A stretch of DNA of 64,000 bases from Oopsacas minuta (lineage: Eukaryota > Porifera > Hexactinellida > Lyssacinosida > Leucopsacidae). The stretch is from contig JAKMXF010000337.1 of NCBI GenBank assembly GCA_024704765.1, positions 166,158 through 230,157 of the forward strand, read 5' to 3'. This document shows positions 32,079 through 44,290 of the stretch, one piece after another. Made by a program: the position numbers and the translations under genes. The notes below the pieces were generated by a model. That model worked only from the letters and a program-made list of their open reading frames with translations, was not told where the DNA came from and ran no database searches. Numbering within the stretch: the stretch's first letter is position 1; each line of letters starts with the position of its first letter.

Positions 32079-34310
32079 TCATGATAGGCAATCAGTATTG
32101 GAGGTTAAAGTCGTGAATAAAGTCTGTATACAAGTTTTCTGATTGTTCATAGCATTGCAGCATTTAGATCTCGTTGTGTGTCCAGATTGACCATATCGTT
32201 CACAAGTCAAAATTCTTCGATAGTTTACTAAGGTTGGATCACTTCGAGAGGTTAATCTGACGAAGATATCCATAATATTGGTCTCAAAACTAACTTTACG
32301 AGCTAAATTCTCACGATATTTTCCAACTAATTTGTTGCATGATTCTGTGCCTTCTTCTAAAATGCCTTTAAGCCATAGCCAGAATTCGACTCACGTATTA
32401 ACTCCTCGGAAAGGGCCAAGTGCTTGTTGCAGGGTTGGAGTCATGCTAAGCCAGGGGAAAGAATCTAAGATGACAAGGTAGGTATCCCTCCACAATTTCC
32501 CCAATTCCAAAGTGTTAACCTTGTGACTTGAATTGAAAACTCGAAGAATGGCTGAAAGCTGAGTATGTATCTTTGATAAGACTGGGCGATATTGTATTGT
32601 TACAGTTGATAGAATGCATCCAAGGTATTCAGTTTCATCAGAAAAGGCTCTTCTAGCAACATTCCATGTTGAGGTGGTTCCACCGTTAGAATTAGACTGG
32701 TCAACCTTAACCCTCTCTTCTCCTGAATAATGTTTGAAGGAATTTCATTGACTCCTTGATAACTGGTGAAGTTGGGGACCAGGTAAACTTTTCGATGCGA
32801 AGATGATATACCAGCAAATTGAACCACCTAAAATTGGTTTAATTATGTGAAGATAAATTCTGAATGATTAATGGAGTACTAGATTACTTACCTAAATACG
32901 CCTGTGTATGAATGGAGTGGAGATGCTGGATATATGTTAATCTCTGAAATTGGTGCATGAGTTAAATTGAAGCGTTCATTAGTCGAAAGAGCAAGAACGA
33001 CTCAATGTCATCAATGTGCGAAATATCTCGATTGCATCTGTGATATTTTTGTTGATGGGAACCCTCAAGAACTAAATTCCGATCCTTCAAACCTTTGTGT
33101 GGCAGTGCACATCTGACAACTGGCTCCTCCAGCTCCAGAGAAAATGGCTGCCATCTTCCCATCAACATTGAGTGGATAATATCGACATTGACAACACCAT
33201 TTTCTAAAGGAATCTCATTTCACAACATCACTGTATCGGGATAAATCATAGTTTCCATGAAGGAACGAATATTTTGCATTCTGTCGCAGCGCAGGGAAAA
33301 ATATGTCTTTGAGAGAAGGGTGAATTAGGGGATTTACTCTGCCAAACAATCCTGTTTGTTACAGTGTGGATGGAGATGGGCTTGAAACAAAATAGAATGA
33401 AGTTATTTGGTGAAAGTATTAGTTGCCTGCTGGTTGTAGATAGCGTGACAACCAGAACCATCTAAGCCATCTGCGATGTTAAATGTGAGTGGGAATTCTT
33501 CACCTGTGGGGTGATCTACCATTGACAATATTCTTTCCAGGGTTTTCTGAACTTGAAGACAATATGGTGCGTGTATACCTACTGGTTTAGCTGGATTAGG
33601 ATACAAAGTTATACTGGATCGCGAAATCATGACATCTCTCAGGTTACTAGCTTGCTGTAAGATGGGAAATGTATATTGTCTGGTAGAAGTGTTTGACGTA
33701 GTTGAGTGTATCTTCGTCTGCCCACTTCAAGTAAGTCTAGCAGGAATAAGGCTTTATCAACTGGAACATGCTTGTTACTGAGGTTACAGAATCTTCCACT
33801 AACAATAATCTCTTTGGCTACCGTAGCAACCTGACGATTATTCTCCTCATTTGCCAATAGTTGTTATGAGAGTGCTGCAACGCTTATTTCTGTAGTATTC
33901 TCAATAACTGGGAGTGACTTAATAAATTCTAGCAGACTTGACAATAGAGTACGCTGTTGCTGCAGAGAGATATCATCAAGATGCTTCCTATGTCTCACTG
34001 AATGAGTGGGAACTTCACCATCATCAGAAGACGAATCTAGTAAATCAGAACTACGATTTTTCTTTAACTCCCGTTTCATGGAAATGTTAGAATGCTAACA
34101 TTCTCCTTCTAAACAATCTAAAGATTTCTTCGTCTTCTTGAATCTGTTCTGAATTCTTAACAGCAACGTTTCCAAGAGTTTCTTATTATCAGAGTCTATT
34201 TCAAAGTGTTCTTTGAAATATTTTGTCGTTTTCAAGACACAATTATTATTGTCTTTCAGGATTCTCGCCAATTCGAGGCGGGACTTTGGGAAAGTTAACT
34301 CTTCTGTCAT
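32079..34310 (-). pseudogene. RAG1-core-like transposase relic, full length (copy D)
   Basis: This is the most complete relic. It starts at Met 34310 (MTEELTFPKSRLELARILKD), parallel to copy A. An in-frame stop replaces the second Trp of the LEG-x-WW site, followed by the acidic SSSDDGE patch, LDLLEVGRRRYTQLRQ, YPNPAKPVGIHAPY and FNIADGLDGSGCHAIYNQ (~33490-33440; the Asp aligns to RAG1 Asp600). VDGKMAAIFSGAGGASCQMC (~33165-33105) carries the C-x2-C pair; INIYPASPLHSYTGVF is interrupted by a 64-bp intron; FTWSPTSPVIKESMKF, EEGTESCNKLVGKYRENLAR (~32350-32290, putative catalytic Glu) and a basic tail follow. At least four stops or frame changes make it a pseudogene. The closest known relation is the RAG1/Transib DDE superfamily, by motif order rather than by a database search. 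Confidence 0.72.
32828..32891 (-). other. Putative 64-bp intron in copy D
   Basis: The donor AG|GTAAGT and acceptor CCAATTTTAG|G are canonical. Removing the 64 bases restores the frame across ...GVF-R-W-F..., which is continuous in copies B and E. Without removal, a stop follows immediately. Confidence 0.75.
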
Positions 34311-34605
34311 TGTTTTCAGCAAATTCCGAAAAATATGTATTATTCAGTAGATTATATATATCAGTCGCTATAATGAATTTCAAGAACGAAATTCAATACT
34401 ATTTCATTCAATTGTTGCAGTATGCTACAATGGGAATTTCCTAGCAACGAAAAGTTGTAATAGAATGTCATTGAAAATTATAGGTTGCACACTGTTTCGG
34501 GTTTTGTGGTTTTAGATTACGTTTTAGGAATCGTAATGCGTGTATCCGATTCATTTTGCGCTGTTGTTTTGTGTTGTTATTTTTCGCGACACTTTAAGTA
34601 TTCCT
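34311..34605 (-). promoter_or_regulatory. 5' flank of copy D, conserved with copy A
   Basis: Contains TCAGCAAATTC next to the start, TAGCAACGAAAAG (~34442) and GCACACTGTTTCGGG (~34486) with almost the same spacing as in 859-1170. Confidence 0.45.
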
Positions 34606-34929
34606 CTTTGTAAAAATTCTGTAAGGATTTTACTAGATTTTAGAAATCTTATGTTCACGAAATATATACAAAATACAGTCATGAAAACAAGATATTTAGA
34701 ATTAGCATAGTCGAAATGTATAAAGTATACCAGATTAGTGGCATTCGATTATGTAATTGCTGTAACAGATTCATTTGAAATTGGGGTTAAATTTAGAAAC
34801 CGTGAAGCCGCAATTTTCACATAAATATTTCGCATCTTTGATGAAGAAATTTTACACCTTTTAGGGTCTCAATCGCTTAGATATTTTAAATGAAAATCAT
34901 TTAAACAATTTAAAGTGCATTTCTGGGGA

Positions 34930-35570
34930 GAATGTACAATTCCGACACTCTATTAGCTAACGCAGCACCCCATACCATCAAAAGAAGAATAAATTTTGAT
35001 TTGTGGAGCGAGTTATATATCGAGCATACTTGTCCCAAACTCGATCTATATGTAGATTTGAACTTGTAACAATTAGATGGAGAGGAGCCTCATCGGAGAA
35101 TATTACATTAGTTCACTCCTTAGATGACGAATTGTGCCGTTCTTTGCAAATTTTCCCGATGGACCTTCAGTTTTTCTGTCAACCACGGGATCTGGGGTTG
35201 TTTGTAAGTGATGAAACCAAGATTCTCCTTCAAATATCGATGCACGGAAGTTTTGTCTGGTGGCCACGAGATGTGTATATTATCGCTAATTTCAAGAAAA
35301 TTCCATCTTTGGGACTATTTTGGAAATGATACTTCTTCTCATTCATGTTAGTGAAGAAGGCCGTCGTGATCTAGGTTTATCATCGAGGGTAAACGCGATT
35401 ATTTCTTCTCAACCAGTTATTCACGGTTTTGATCGTTTCCCTATTTGTTCAGCAGCATTTTCAAGTGTGATTCCTGCTTTTAACATAGCTATCGTCTTTA
35501 CATATCTGACTCAGAATATGAAAATTAGATATCAAATTTCGCCAAAAATAAATCACAAAACATTTGAGAC
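34930..35570 (-). pseudogene. Tc1/mariner-type transposase relic
   Basis: On the minus strand, in several frames: an N-terminal HTH part (AGITLENAAEQIGK and VNNWLRRNN, ~35490-35400), KTSVHRYLKENLGFITYKQP (~35250-35190), and NVIFSDEAPLHLIVTSSNLH with RVWDKYARYI (~35110-35010). FSDE corresponds to the first catalytic Asp of Tc1-like enzymes. Sequence after this point is lost near 34930. Ends were not found. Confidence 0.55.
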
Positions 35571-35744
35571 AACGAACATGAAGCCCTGGAAAACAAGGAT
35601 AAAATCAATTGTCTAATTACACTATTTACCACCAAAACAAAGAAACTACATATGAAATACAATGAACTTGAGGGTATATAATATAGTACATACTACAATA
35701 GGAAAACATTTTGAAATACTGTATATATCATCCCATGCATACTA

Positions 35745-37048
35745 CGAGGGGCACTCGAAAAGTTCTGACGTTAGATATGAAACCATCAATCTGTCGAATA
35801 TTTTTCCGCATCCATCTTTCAGACATATTTTATTACTCTACTTTGAAACTTTCATTCATTTATCCCTCCTACTTTCATAAATTAGATAATTTCAGTATAC
35901 ATAGCTTCTAAAATGTCACAATCTAAATCAGATCTCACAAAACGTGACTTCGAGCAATGATTTTGATCTTATTCAAACTACACAAAAGACAAGAGTAGAA
36001 ATCTATGAATCTTTACAGGAACATTTCCCGAATATAGCTCCTTCTCTAAGTATAGTTGAACGATGGTACAGGGAATTTATTCACGGAAACTTCGTTCTTG
36101 AAGATGCCCCTCGTTCAGGAAGACCGAATATTTCATATAATGAAGAAAATGTAACGAAATGCTAGATCTAATTACTAAAGATCCTCATATTACGTACGCT
36201 CAGTTAGAGTATGAAACCGAGTTATCATCGGGAACTAATAATATCATTTTTCACAAAGAGCTTTGTGTCAGGAAATTTGTGCCCGATGGATCCCCCATTC
36301 TTTGAACTTACAGCAAAAAATATCCCGCATAGACTTTTGCAAAATTATGCTCAAAAGGTTTGCTAATGGAAGTTAAAGAGCTGTTTCTGAGATCCTAACA
36401 GGTAATGAGACATGGATATACCATTATGATCCAAAAACAAAGCGAATGTCAAAGGAGTGGGTTGAAGAAGATGCCCCACCTCCAACCAAAAATGCGGAGG
36501 GCTAGATTTGTTGGGAGACAAATGTGGGCGATTTTTTTCAGATCTAGTGGGTTTATCGAAGCTGTTGCTCTCGAGGATAGAAAGACTATTACTGCCGACT
36601 GGCACACTACAGTGTGCCTACCCAAAGTCATCACAGCAATTGAGTCACAGATAGAGAAGACAGGCATTAGAGGAATTCTTCTTCATCATGATAACGCATC
36701 ATCGCATACGGTAATCAGAACTCGTGAGTTTTTGGAAAATTCTGGACTCAAAACATTACCTCACCCACCCTACAGTCCTGATTTAGCCCCTTGCGACTTC
36801 TGGTTGTTCCCTAGACTCAAAGATCAATTACGTGGAAGGAGATATTCGACTAATGAGGAGTTGAGAGGGGCACTTTTCCAAGCGATCGGAGACATACCCA
36901 AAGAAGAGTGGAAAAATGTTTTGATAATTGGTTTACCAGAATGAAAATGTATAGATTGTCAAGGAGAGTATTTTGAAAAATGTAATAGTCAATTTCATTA
37001 TCACTATTGATATGTCAGTCAACGTCAAAACTTTTCGAATGCCCTTCG
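35745..37048 (+). mobile_element. mariner element with both ends, 1304 bp
   Basis: The left end CGAGGGGCACTCGAAAAGTT is inverted as AACTTTTCGAATGCCCTTCG at 37029-37048. TA lies outside both ends (35743-35744, 37049-37050). Its length is typical for mariner. Confidence 0.9.
35913..36944 (+). pseudogene. mariner transposase, DD34D, first Asp mutated to Asn
   Basis: The ATG at 35913 begins MSQSKSDLTKRDFEQ, followed by a frame change. The HTH region SLSIVERWYREFIHGNF and DAPRSGRPN are at 35944-36165. The catalytic domain is split: GNETWIYHYDP in one frame (~36401; mariners normally have GDETW, so codon 36404-36406 is Asn rather than Asp), then GILLHHDNASSHT (second Asp) and YSPDLAPCDFWLFP (third Asp, 34 residues later) in another frame. 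Several frameshifts and a truncated tail confirm inactivity. Confidence 0.85.
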
Positions 37049-38052
37049 TATTTTGCTTAAGGTTCTAGTACAATTGCTCAAATCCAGCCTTCAAGTAACT
37101 GGAAGAAGGGAGAAAGCAATGTATTCACATTGTATGAGATATCGCTATTTGGAAATAAGAATAGTATACTAGCATCTGAATTAACTAATTAAAGAAGCTT
37201 TCAACTTAATTAGATTTTGACTTAATATAAATCTCACAGAGTGTCACTATGTACCATTTTTTTTCAATAGCAACCATGATATAGTAAGATGGTATTGATT
37301 GATCATTATCAACCTAAGAAGTATCTATTAGAGGAACAGTATACTGCAATAGGATAAGATAAAATAAGTAGTATCAGGCTCGTGAGAACTATTTCAATTT
37401 TTTAGGATGCACGAATACAATTGGTAGGGTAATGTAGTCAGGGCTTCCCCTACACTCCAGTCTATAGTATATTTATCTCACTAATTTTATTGAATAATTA
37501 TTTACATACAAGTAAACACAAAATACTAATTCATACTCGTAGACAAACTCGGCATGATGGCAATTTTTCAAACATTATAGATCCAAAATGTTTAATACGT
37601 CTTTCAATGAAGATGTATCAAGTATAATACGTATTATACGTTCAATCGACAATTTTTGCTGAAGTAACTTCTATCCGGCTAATTTCTGAAATTATTATTA
37701 TACAGCAATACAGTAGTTCTAAAATTGTTAATGAAAAATCTCAGCATCGTTCCAAAATATATAATACTTGATTACAATGTAACTTGTAAAAGTCTAACAG
37801 TGTCAACACTCATATTTCGAGGTTAACCTAGACGTATAATACGTTCAAATAGGTCACGTATAACGTATTATGCAACTAAGTTTTAGATCATATTTGTTAA
37901 CATGCACATACTTCAGTAGAACCTCTATAAGTGGGGTGGTCGGAAGGCAAATATTCTGATGTCCCCCTACCCCAGCAATAATTTCAACAGCCAATGTAAT
38001 TTAACTAGAGTGTTTCAAGTAAATATATCAACAATTAATATGTGTTTGTATA
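37049..38052. other. No gene; cluster of ATAATACGT palindromes
   Basis: Between 37580 and 37880 variants of CGTATAATACGT recur: GTATAATACGTATTATAC (~37622), ACGTATAATACGTTC (~37830) and GTATAACGTATTATGC (~37858). Otherwise nothing was recognised. Confidence 0.5.
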
Positions 38053-39419
38053 CAGGGTGGTCCAAAATAAAGTGTACCCGTGCATGTTTTGCACCACTCA
38101 AGTTACAACTTTTCTTCCAACTTTATACCGTTTTAGCAAATGTCAAATACAACTCCTACGCCGAAGCAATACTCTCTTTGGAATGTAGAACTTAAAGCAT
38201 TCGCCATTGAGAGGTACATGGAGACGAAGAGTTTCCATGTAACAATACGCGATGTTGTTGCCAAGTTCAACGCCGTTACAACACCCTACAAATCACTCAT
38301 TGTCAAGTGGGTAGCCAAGTTTAGGAAAGAAGGGACAGTCAGGAACCTTAACTCAAAAATCCCGAGTCGAAATAGTCACTCAGGACGAAAGGGGAAGCGG
38401 GATGAGGTGTTTATCGACCGCCTGCGAGAATCCGTACAAGAGTCACCACACAAATCGACGAGAAGGAGGTGTCAAGAACTAGCTTCCTCACGTTCTACGA
38501 TGTTAAGAGCGATTAATGAAGACCTAAAATTGTTTCCCTATCGCATTACCATCTACCAGAAGCTCACAGAAACTGCAAAGATGAACAGGCTGGATATGGC
38601 GAAGGTTTTGGCTGACAAAATCAAAAAAACAAAGAATTTTCTCCAGCTTCTGTGGACAAGCGATGAGGCTCATTGCTATCTTGAGGGGGCGGTAAACTCT
38701 AAAAATAGCATCTATTGGGGTTCTCAGAGACCAAACGAGTTGATAACCAAGCCTCTTCACTCAAAGAAGGTCACAGTTTGGTGTGCTCTCTCTGAGAAGG
38801 GCATTATTGGCCCATATTTCTTCGAGGAAAATGGAATGACGACCAGCATCAACAGTGAACGCTACATTGTGATGCTAGAGAGGTTCTTGGAGGACTTGAA
38901 ACGTCTCTTTCCCAGTAATTGGCAGAAGATGTGGTTCCAGCAGGACGGTGCTTCTCCCCATGCAGCTCAAAAGTCCCTGGATTGGCTTAGAGTTCACTTC
39001 AAGTCCAGGATCATCAGTCGCAAGTGTGAGATCGAGTGGCCCCTTATTCGCCCGACCTGAGCCCCCAGATTTTTTCCTGTGGGGCTATATTAAAGACAGG
39101 ATATACCAGAACAACCCCAAGATACTGGAGGAACTAAAAACTAACATAAGAACCGTTATCAGAAGGAAAACAAGACCAGTATTGAAGTCCGTCGTGCAAA
39201 ACTTTACTATGCGCCTCGGAAAAGTAATAAATATGAAAGGAGGACACATGGAACATCTACTCTGAATGATTGACCCAAAGCAGCAACAAGAATGTCGAAT
39301 TATTTATTTCATGTAATTTGTCTATATATTATAACAAACTTCTTTGATTGTTCCAATATCTAACATATATCCCAAAATTGAAAAATTTTGTCGGGTACAC
39401 TTTTTTTTGGACCACCCGG
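38053..39419 (+). mobile_element. mariner-like element (DD41D type) with both ends, 1367 bp
   Basis: The left end CAGGGTGGTCCAAAATAAAG is inverted at the right as CTTTTTTTTGGACCACCCGG ending at 39419. Both ends continue as GTGTACCCG. TA flanks both sides (38051-38052, 39420-39421). Confidence 0.9.
38140..39265 (+). pseudogene. mariner-like transposase, near full length, two frameshifts
   Basis: A 306-codon frame starts at 38140 (MSNTTPTPKQYSLWNVELKA). Residues ~10-120 form the paired HTH region with a GRKGKR basic linker. LLWTSDEAHCYLEG (~residue 170) carries the first Asp and MWFQQDGASPHAA (~268) the second. The third, in YSPDLSPPDFFLWGY, needs two frame changes near 39040-39065 to be reached. 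After correction for one lost base, the spacing between second and third Asp is about 41, as in DD41D mariner-like elements. The C-terminus ends at 39265 (GGHMEHLL). Damage is slight, so this copy is fairly young. Confidence 0.85.
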
Positions 39420-39421
39420 TA

Positions 39422-40046
39422 CATATCTAGCATCAAAATACATAATTCTAGAAAGTCTCAAATTGATTTCCACACGTAAATTAAAAGTTGGAAGGCATGG
39501 TGAATAATAATGTATGCCCACTACCCGCTCCCGCTTATAGATGTTCCTATTTATAGATACCGAACTTATAGAGGCTGTACAATAATAAATTAAGAAGACA
39601 CAAAATATAACGAACTAGGTATCAGAAACGTGTAATGGATTAAGAAAACTTCTTCCTATGAGTTCGTCAAGCATCGTAAGGAAAGAATGTGCCGGGTTTT
39701 CGAGTCTTATTCAAGTAGGTTGCAAAATTTCAAAAAGTTTACTCCCGCACTGCCCCCCTCCTTATCCAGGATCTGCCCTGCCTATAATCTCAGGTGATCC
39801 CACCCTAGATCATGATTTCCTCACAATAATAGCCAAAACCCTGGTTTGCACCCCCTTGCGGAATGTCTGGATGACTACCAATTTAATATTCAAGATCTCT
39901 ATATACTATCTGAATTGGCATGTGTCAACAATCTTGTCAAATTAGATTTATGGAAAGGCAAATATATAAAACTAAAAAGCTATTACACAAGGTCGGTAGG
40001 GTTATTTCTCTTGGCAACAACTTTCCGGTGATCTGACATCAGTTTT
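39422..40046. other. No recognised gene
   Basis: Frames at 39658-40031 overlap and resemble no known protein. Confidence 0.4.
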
Positions 40047-40222
40047 ATAAACATAAACGAGAACAATCCTGTTTCCACTTATATTTATTTAATAACACTC
40101 AAAGTACCTCAAAAATTTCTGCATTTGGTAAGAGTTTTCTGGTATCCCGAAAATAGTTATATGAACATAAACGAGAACAATCCAGTTAACACATATATTT
40201 AATTGAACCACTTAAAGAATCT
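40047..40222 (+). repeat. Direct duplication, ~114-bp offset
   Basis: ATAAACATAAACGAGAACAA at 40047 recurs as ATGAACATAAACGAGAACAA at 40161. Both are followed by TCC-GTT, ACTTATATTTA / ACATATATTTA and a CACT-AAAG block. Confidence 0.7.
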
Positions 40223-40274
40223 TAGTGGTGAGAGAATGAATACAAATTCTCTCATTCTCATACATAGTATCTAG

Positions 40275-40745
40275 AACTACATACCATGTCAAATTACAGA
40301 AATATACATCGTTCGGATGAGAATTACAGAGGTCAACATTTAAAAAAATATCCAAATTTATCTCATTTTTATACTGATTCCGGACAAGAAGTACTACTCT
40401 ACTATAGTACGCCAAAATATCATTCTAGTCCTCATGAAAATGGCTAATTTACAATAAGGTATAAATTCTATTGAGCTTGGTTATCCAATGTCTATTCTCT
40501 GGGAACCCAGTGCATTGTCAAACTATCACTAGTGTGTTTTTAACACAAAGTACAGAGTTCATTAAGAATAGAAATTGGATAATTGATCATGCAAACGAGG
40601 TTTGTAAAATAACCTTTAACAATTAAACTAGGGTAAATACCGTGATTTACATAAAAACTAAAGATTTTGCAATTACGTATGGTGATAAATTCTGTCAAAT
40701 ACTGAGGATGACATTATGTATTGGCAAGAGATACTTAAAGGCTGA
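40275..40745 (+). repeat. Dispersed repeat, partner of 2145-2465
   Basis: Shares ATTACAGAAATATACAT, GTTATCCAATGTCTATTC, GTGATTTACATA and GATGACATTATGTATT with the copy near 2.2 kb. An inverted pair (TTATCCAATGTCTATTC / GAATAGAAATTGGATAA, ~40484-40582) forms its core. Confidence 0.45.
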
Positions 40746-40829
40746 AAAATATTAGGCACCTGAGGAAAATCCGGTAGAATAGTGTGCAAAGATCATTTAG
40801 AGGATCGATAGGTGTATAACTAGCTCAGC

Positions 40830-41468
40830 TCAACTAGTAGTGTCGAACGAGGGTTCAGGCGATGAGGTTAGGGAATACTGAGAATGGAATGTTGTTACAT
40901 TTATAACAAATTCATGCATTGGTGGGGAAAACATTCTCCATAAATTATCAAGTGAGCCATCAATTCGCTTGAAATTTGTTGCTGAATACGAATCTAGTCG
41001 ATAAATCTTGATTGGATGCGATTTGAAGAACTTACAGCTAGGGGGATATACCCGCATATAGGTGACCGTTGGTAAGCAAAATGCCAGAAAGATAACATTC
41101 GCGACGCTCCATATCCATATCATTTTATAATATATTTAGCTCTACCTATGTGCCAATTTACTAGTATACACAAATGCATTATAATAACGATTAAATACAA
41201 AGAATTGATATCTTAGTACCACAATATCAAAGTATAAAATTAGTTCTAAAGCAGACAAAGGAAAAGTAACAATGAATATAGTGATATACATAGGAAATTG
41301 AATAATATATGTAAAAGTGAAACCTAAATCGTTGATCTCATGGGAAACAATTCTATCTATAGAACAGAAGGAATTCATACTATTCAGACTCTCTTCGTGA
41401 AGAATGGAAGAATATTTTGGACTTCGCAATTCAATTTTGACCTGAATAGCATCTGATAGAGTGTGCAT
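40830..41468 (-). other. Two hydrophobic open frames, possible unrecognised exons
   Basis: The minus-strand frame 41123-40830 (97 codons) begins with a signal-peptide-like stretch (MIWIWSVANVIFLAFCLPTV). The one at 41468-41142 (108 codons) has a strongly hydrophobic middle (MYITIFIVTFPLSALELILY). Neither matches a family I know. They could be exons of a secreted or membrane protein, or chance frames in AT-rich DNA. Confidence 0.2.
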
Positions 41469-41904
41469 ACTATCGTTTTGAATTTTGAAAAATAATGATA
41501 TCGACTCACCTACAAATGGACAAATGTAAAACTTACAACAATATTAGGAAAGAATCATAATATATGATAAATCAAATTGGCATATACAGTAAACTTAGGT
41601 TATATAGTCGGACATAACGAATATTATGAAACTCATGGGAAACAAACTGATACACAATTAACCATTAATAATATATTAGGTACGTAATTGCTTTTATCCA
41701 GATGAATGGATATACAATAGGAAAAATTCCAGTTGATAAAAAATTAGGACACCAAATAAGTCATGAACTAGTCTGTATTCATAATGAACCTTAGTCTATT
41801 ATCTATTCAGAACTACTTTAACTTTCACCATATCGCCATTAGTTTGATAGCTAAGAGTATTTCAAATTTCTCAGTTTTAACTATATTTGTATTTTCCAGT
41901 ATTT

Positions 41905-43035
41905 AGGACTTCAAATTGAAATTTGAGGAAAGATACTATATCAAAATTCGCACGCTTCTTGGTATTGGCCCGAAGGATATTCCCATTAGCTTGGAATTCG
42001 TTTATGGAGATACTAGCCTTTCATATACTATTGTGAAGGAGTGAACCAAGCGGTTTCGTGGAGGGTGAGAGTGACTGGAAGATGAGGAACGAATCGGGCG
42101 TCCCAGATCCGCTGTCATTAGCAGCAACACCCTTGAAATTCGCTGGAGAGTGGAAGAAAATACTCATATCACTGTTGAGGAGTTAGCTATGAGTGTAGGA
42201 ATCTCACCGAGAGCTGTTCATTCCATACTTATCGATGAGCTGAAAGTTAGCAAAATTTGTTCGAGGTGGATCCCGCATTCCCTTACAAAGGACCACAAGT
42301 ACCCTCGGGTAACTTGTGCAAGAAAATGCTATACGAGTATAAAGATTCGATTCAAGAAGGCTGGCAGAAATCATTGCTGGTGACGAGACTTGGATAAGAT
42401 ACGACGAACCATTATCCAAAGAAACAAAGAAGGTATGGGTCGTGAAAGGTGAGGCGCCTCCTCTCAATCCTAGGCCGGAATTCAGAAATCAGAAGGTCCT
42501 GTACTCAATTCCCTTTGATGCACATGGTCCAGTTGCCCAGATTATAATACCAAATGGGGAGACAATTACCGGGACTTTATGCCAACAGTTGCCTCTCAGA
42601 AGTAGAAAAATATTTCTTGGAGCAGAGACCAAAGTCTGGAACGTAGGGATGTGAATATTGCACGATAATGCACGGCCACAGAAAACTAAGCTCGTGAAGT
42701 CAGAGTTGGATAAAACGAGAGTTGTTGAGCTAGATCACCTACCCTAGTCACCTGATGTCGCTCCTTGTGATTTCTAGCTCTTTGTAAAGTTGAAAAAGGA
42801 CCTTGCAGGCAGCACTTTGAGACCAGAATCGACCTAGGGAACGTAATTTGGAGATCCCTAAAAGACGTCCGCACGGAGACTATAAAAATGTATTTCAAAA
42901 TGGCTAGATAGTCTACAACGAGTCATAGACGTTAATCGTGATTATTTTGAGAAAATATAACAATTGTACATGTATATTCTGTATAATTACAAAAGTATGG
43001 GATAGGGTCGAGAACTTTTGAACTCCCATTGTATA
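41905..43035 (+). pseudogene. mariner transposase relic, DD34D
   Basis: Reading across frames: KFEERYYIKIRTLLGIGPKD (~41915), GRPRSAVISSNTLEIRW, VEELAMSVGISPRAVHSIL (second HTH), GDETWIRYDEP (~42382, first Asp), VWVVKGEAPPLNPRPEFRNQ, HDNARPQKTK (~42660, second Asp), SPDVAPCDF (~42752, third Asp, 34 residues later). There are many stops and frame changes. A right end GTTCAAAAGTTCTCGACCCT-type sequence occurs inverted at ~43010-43035 next to TATA. No matching left end was found, so the element appears truncated on the left. Confidence 0.75.
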
Positions 43036-44212
43036 CATAAATATATTCACTAAACAGGACGCTCTCCACATGTAACAATGAATGGATTACTTATTTACTA
43101 GGTGTTAATGAAACCAGATCTATGAATGCAATTAAACTGAATAAACTGATAATTTACCTTTCCTAATGAGTCTGATCCACAAGAAGAATTTTTCCGTAAA
43201 CGATGCAGAACATCATGTGTCCAAGCCAAAAATGGAAAAAACTTCAAAATGTACTAATTTGTTCGCTTAGTAAGCATTATTTGGAGAAAAGAACCTTAAA
43301 TATTGCATATTTGATTTCAAATTAATGCACGAAATCTTGTGAAGAGGCTTTTGACAAGATAAAACCATTAATGATAAAAATTCGCAATACTGAATATTAT
43401 CATTTATGGTAATATTGATGATTGTGCAATAATACTTTGAATTCATATCAAAATGTATTATGAGGGTATGAGAAATCGGGTATCTCATATATTAAATCTC
43501 TACGGTTGTATTTTTATGGGTTTGTAAAGTTGATTAATAATTGGTAAGAGCCACGAACTGGAAAATTTGCTTGTAATTCCAACTTGATTCAACTTAAATG
43601 AATTTTAAACTTATGTTAGGATCTAACACAGGTTAATATGAATGTAAATAATTCATCTATAATTCCAATTTCGCAATATACATCAAATGCCAATTGGATA
43701 AACATGTAACCGCCATATCGAGACGTTTTAATGCTTTACTACAAAACGGACAAGAAATGTATTGGTCTAATTAATTGTATACAAGTAGAAATTATAAAAG
43801 GGTAGCCTATTGATAAATTATTCTGATTATTCATGGGTAAAACACAAAGATGACCTTTTGGACAATATAGAAATATTTTAAGGTCAAGAGAAATCAGAAA
43901 TAATTGGGCAGTAACATTAACAAGATAATTATTGAATCATGATAGCAATAATTGAATGGTAACTATCAAACTATAGAATACTGATCTACCATAAAGAAAC
44001 AAGTTTGTTTGAGAAAATACATATACCAAAATATTATTAAATATCCCATTAAATATTATCAAGACATGGAATAAATAGTATAGCTGTAGTAATTCTTGCA
44101 TAAAAAAGGACATACGGTAATGACTAATATTAAAAGGGCAATAAAAAGACAGTACAGATTCGGCGGAAGAAGGGTAAAAACAAAACGGCAGGCAACACTG
44201 GGTAGAATGAAA
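43036..44212. other. AT-rich, no gene
   Basis: At ~43440-43490 a faint inverted member of the CCCATACCCT dispersed repeat is visible. Nothing else was recognised. Confidence 0.4.
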
Positions 44213-44290
44213 ATCTATAGCCTATTTATGGTATTTCACCATGGATTACTTGATTTAATTAGTCGAAAAATTAGACAGGCAACTAGAATA
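44213..44290 (+). repeat. Fragment of the AGCCTATTCACG MITE family
   Basis: CTATAGCCTATTTATGGTAT followed by CACCATGGATTACTTGA matches one arm of the element at 51795-51969 with substitutions. Confidence 0.5.

Noticed and set aside
35003-35616. Plus-strand frames of 108 and 98 codons
   Set aside because: The minus strand reads a Tc1-type transposase (FSDEAPLHL and HTH parts), so these are antisense shadows.
36363-36667. Minus-strand frames in the mariner
   Set aside because: Antisense to the transposase gene.
37580-37880. Palindromes as CRISPR-like array
   Set aside because: Units are short, unevenly spaced and in eukaryotic DNA, with no spacer structure.
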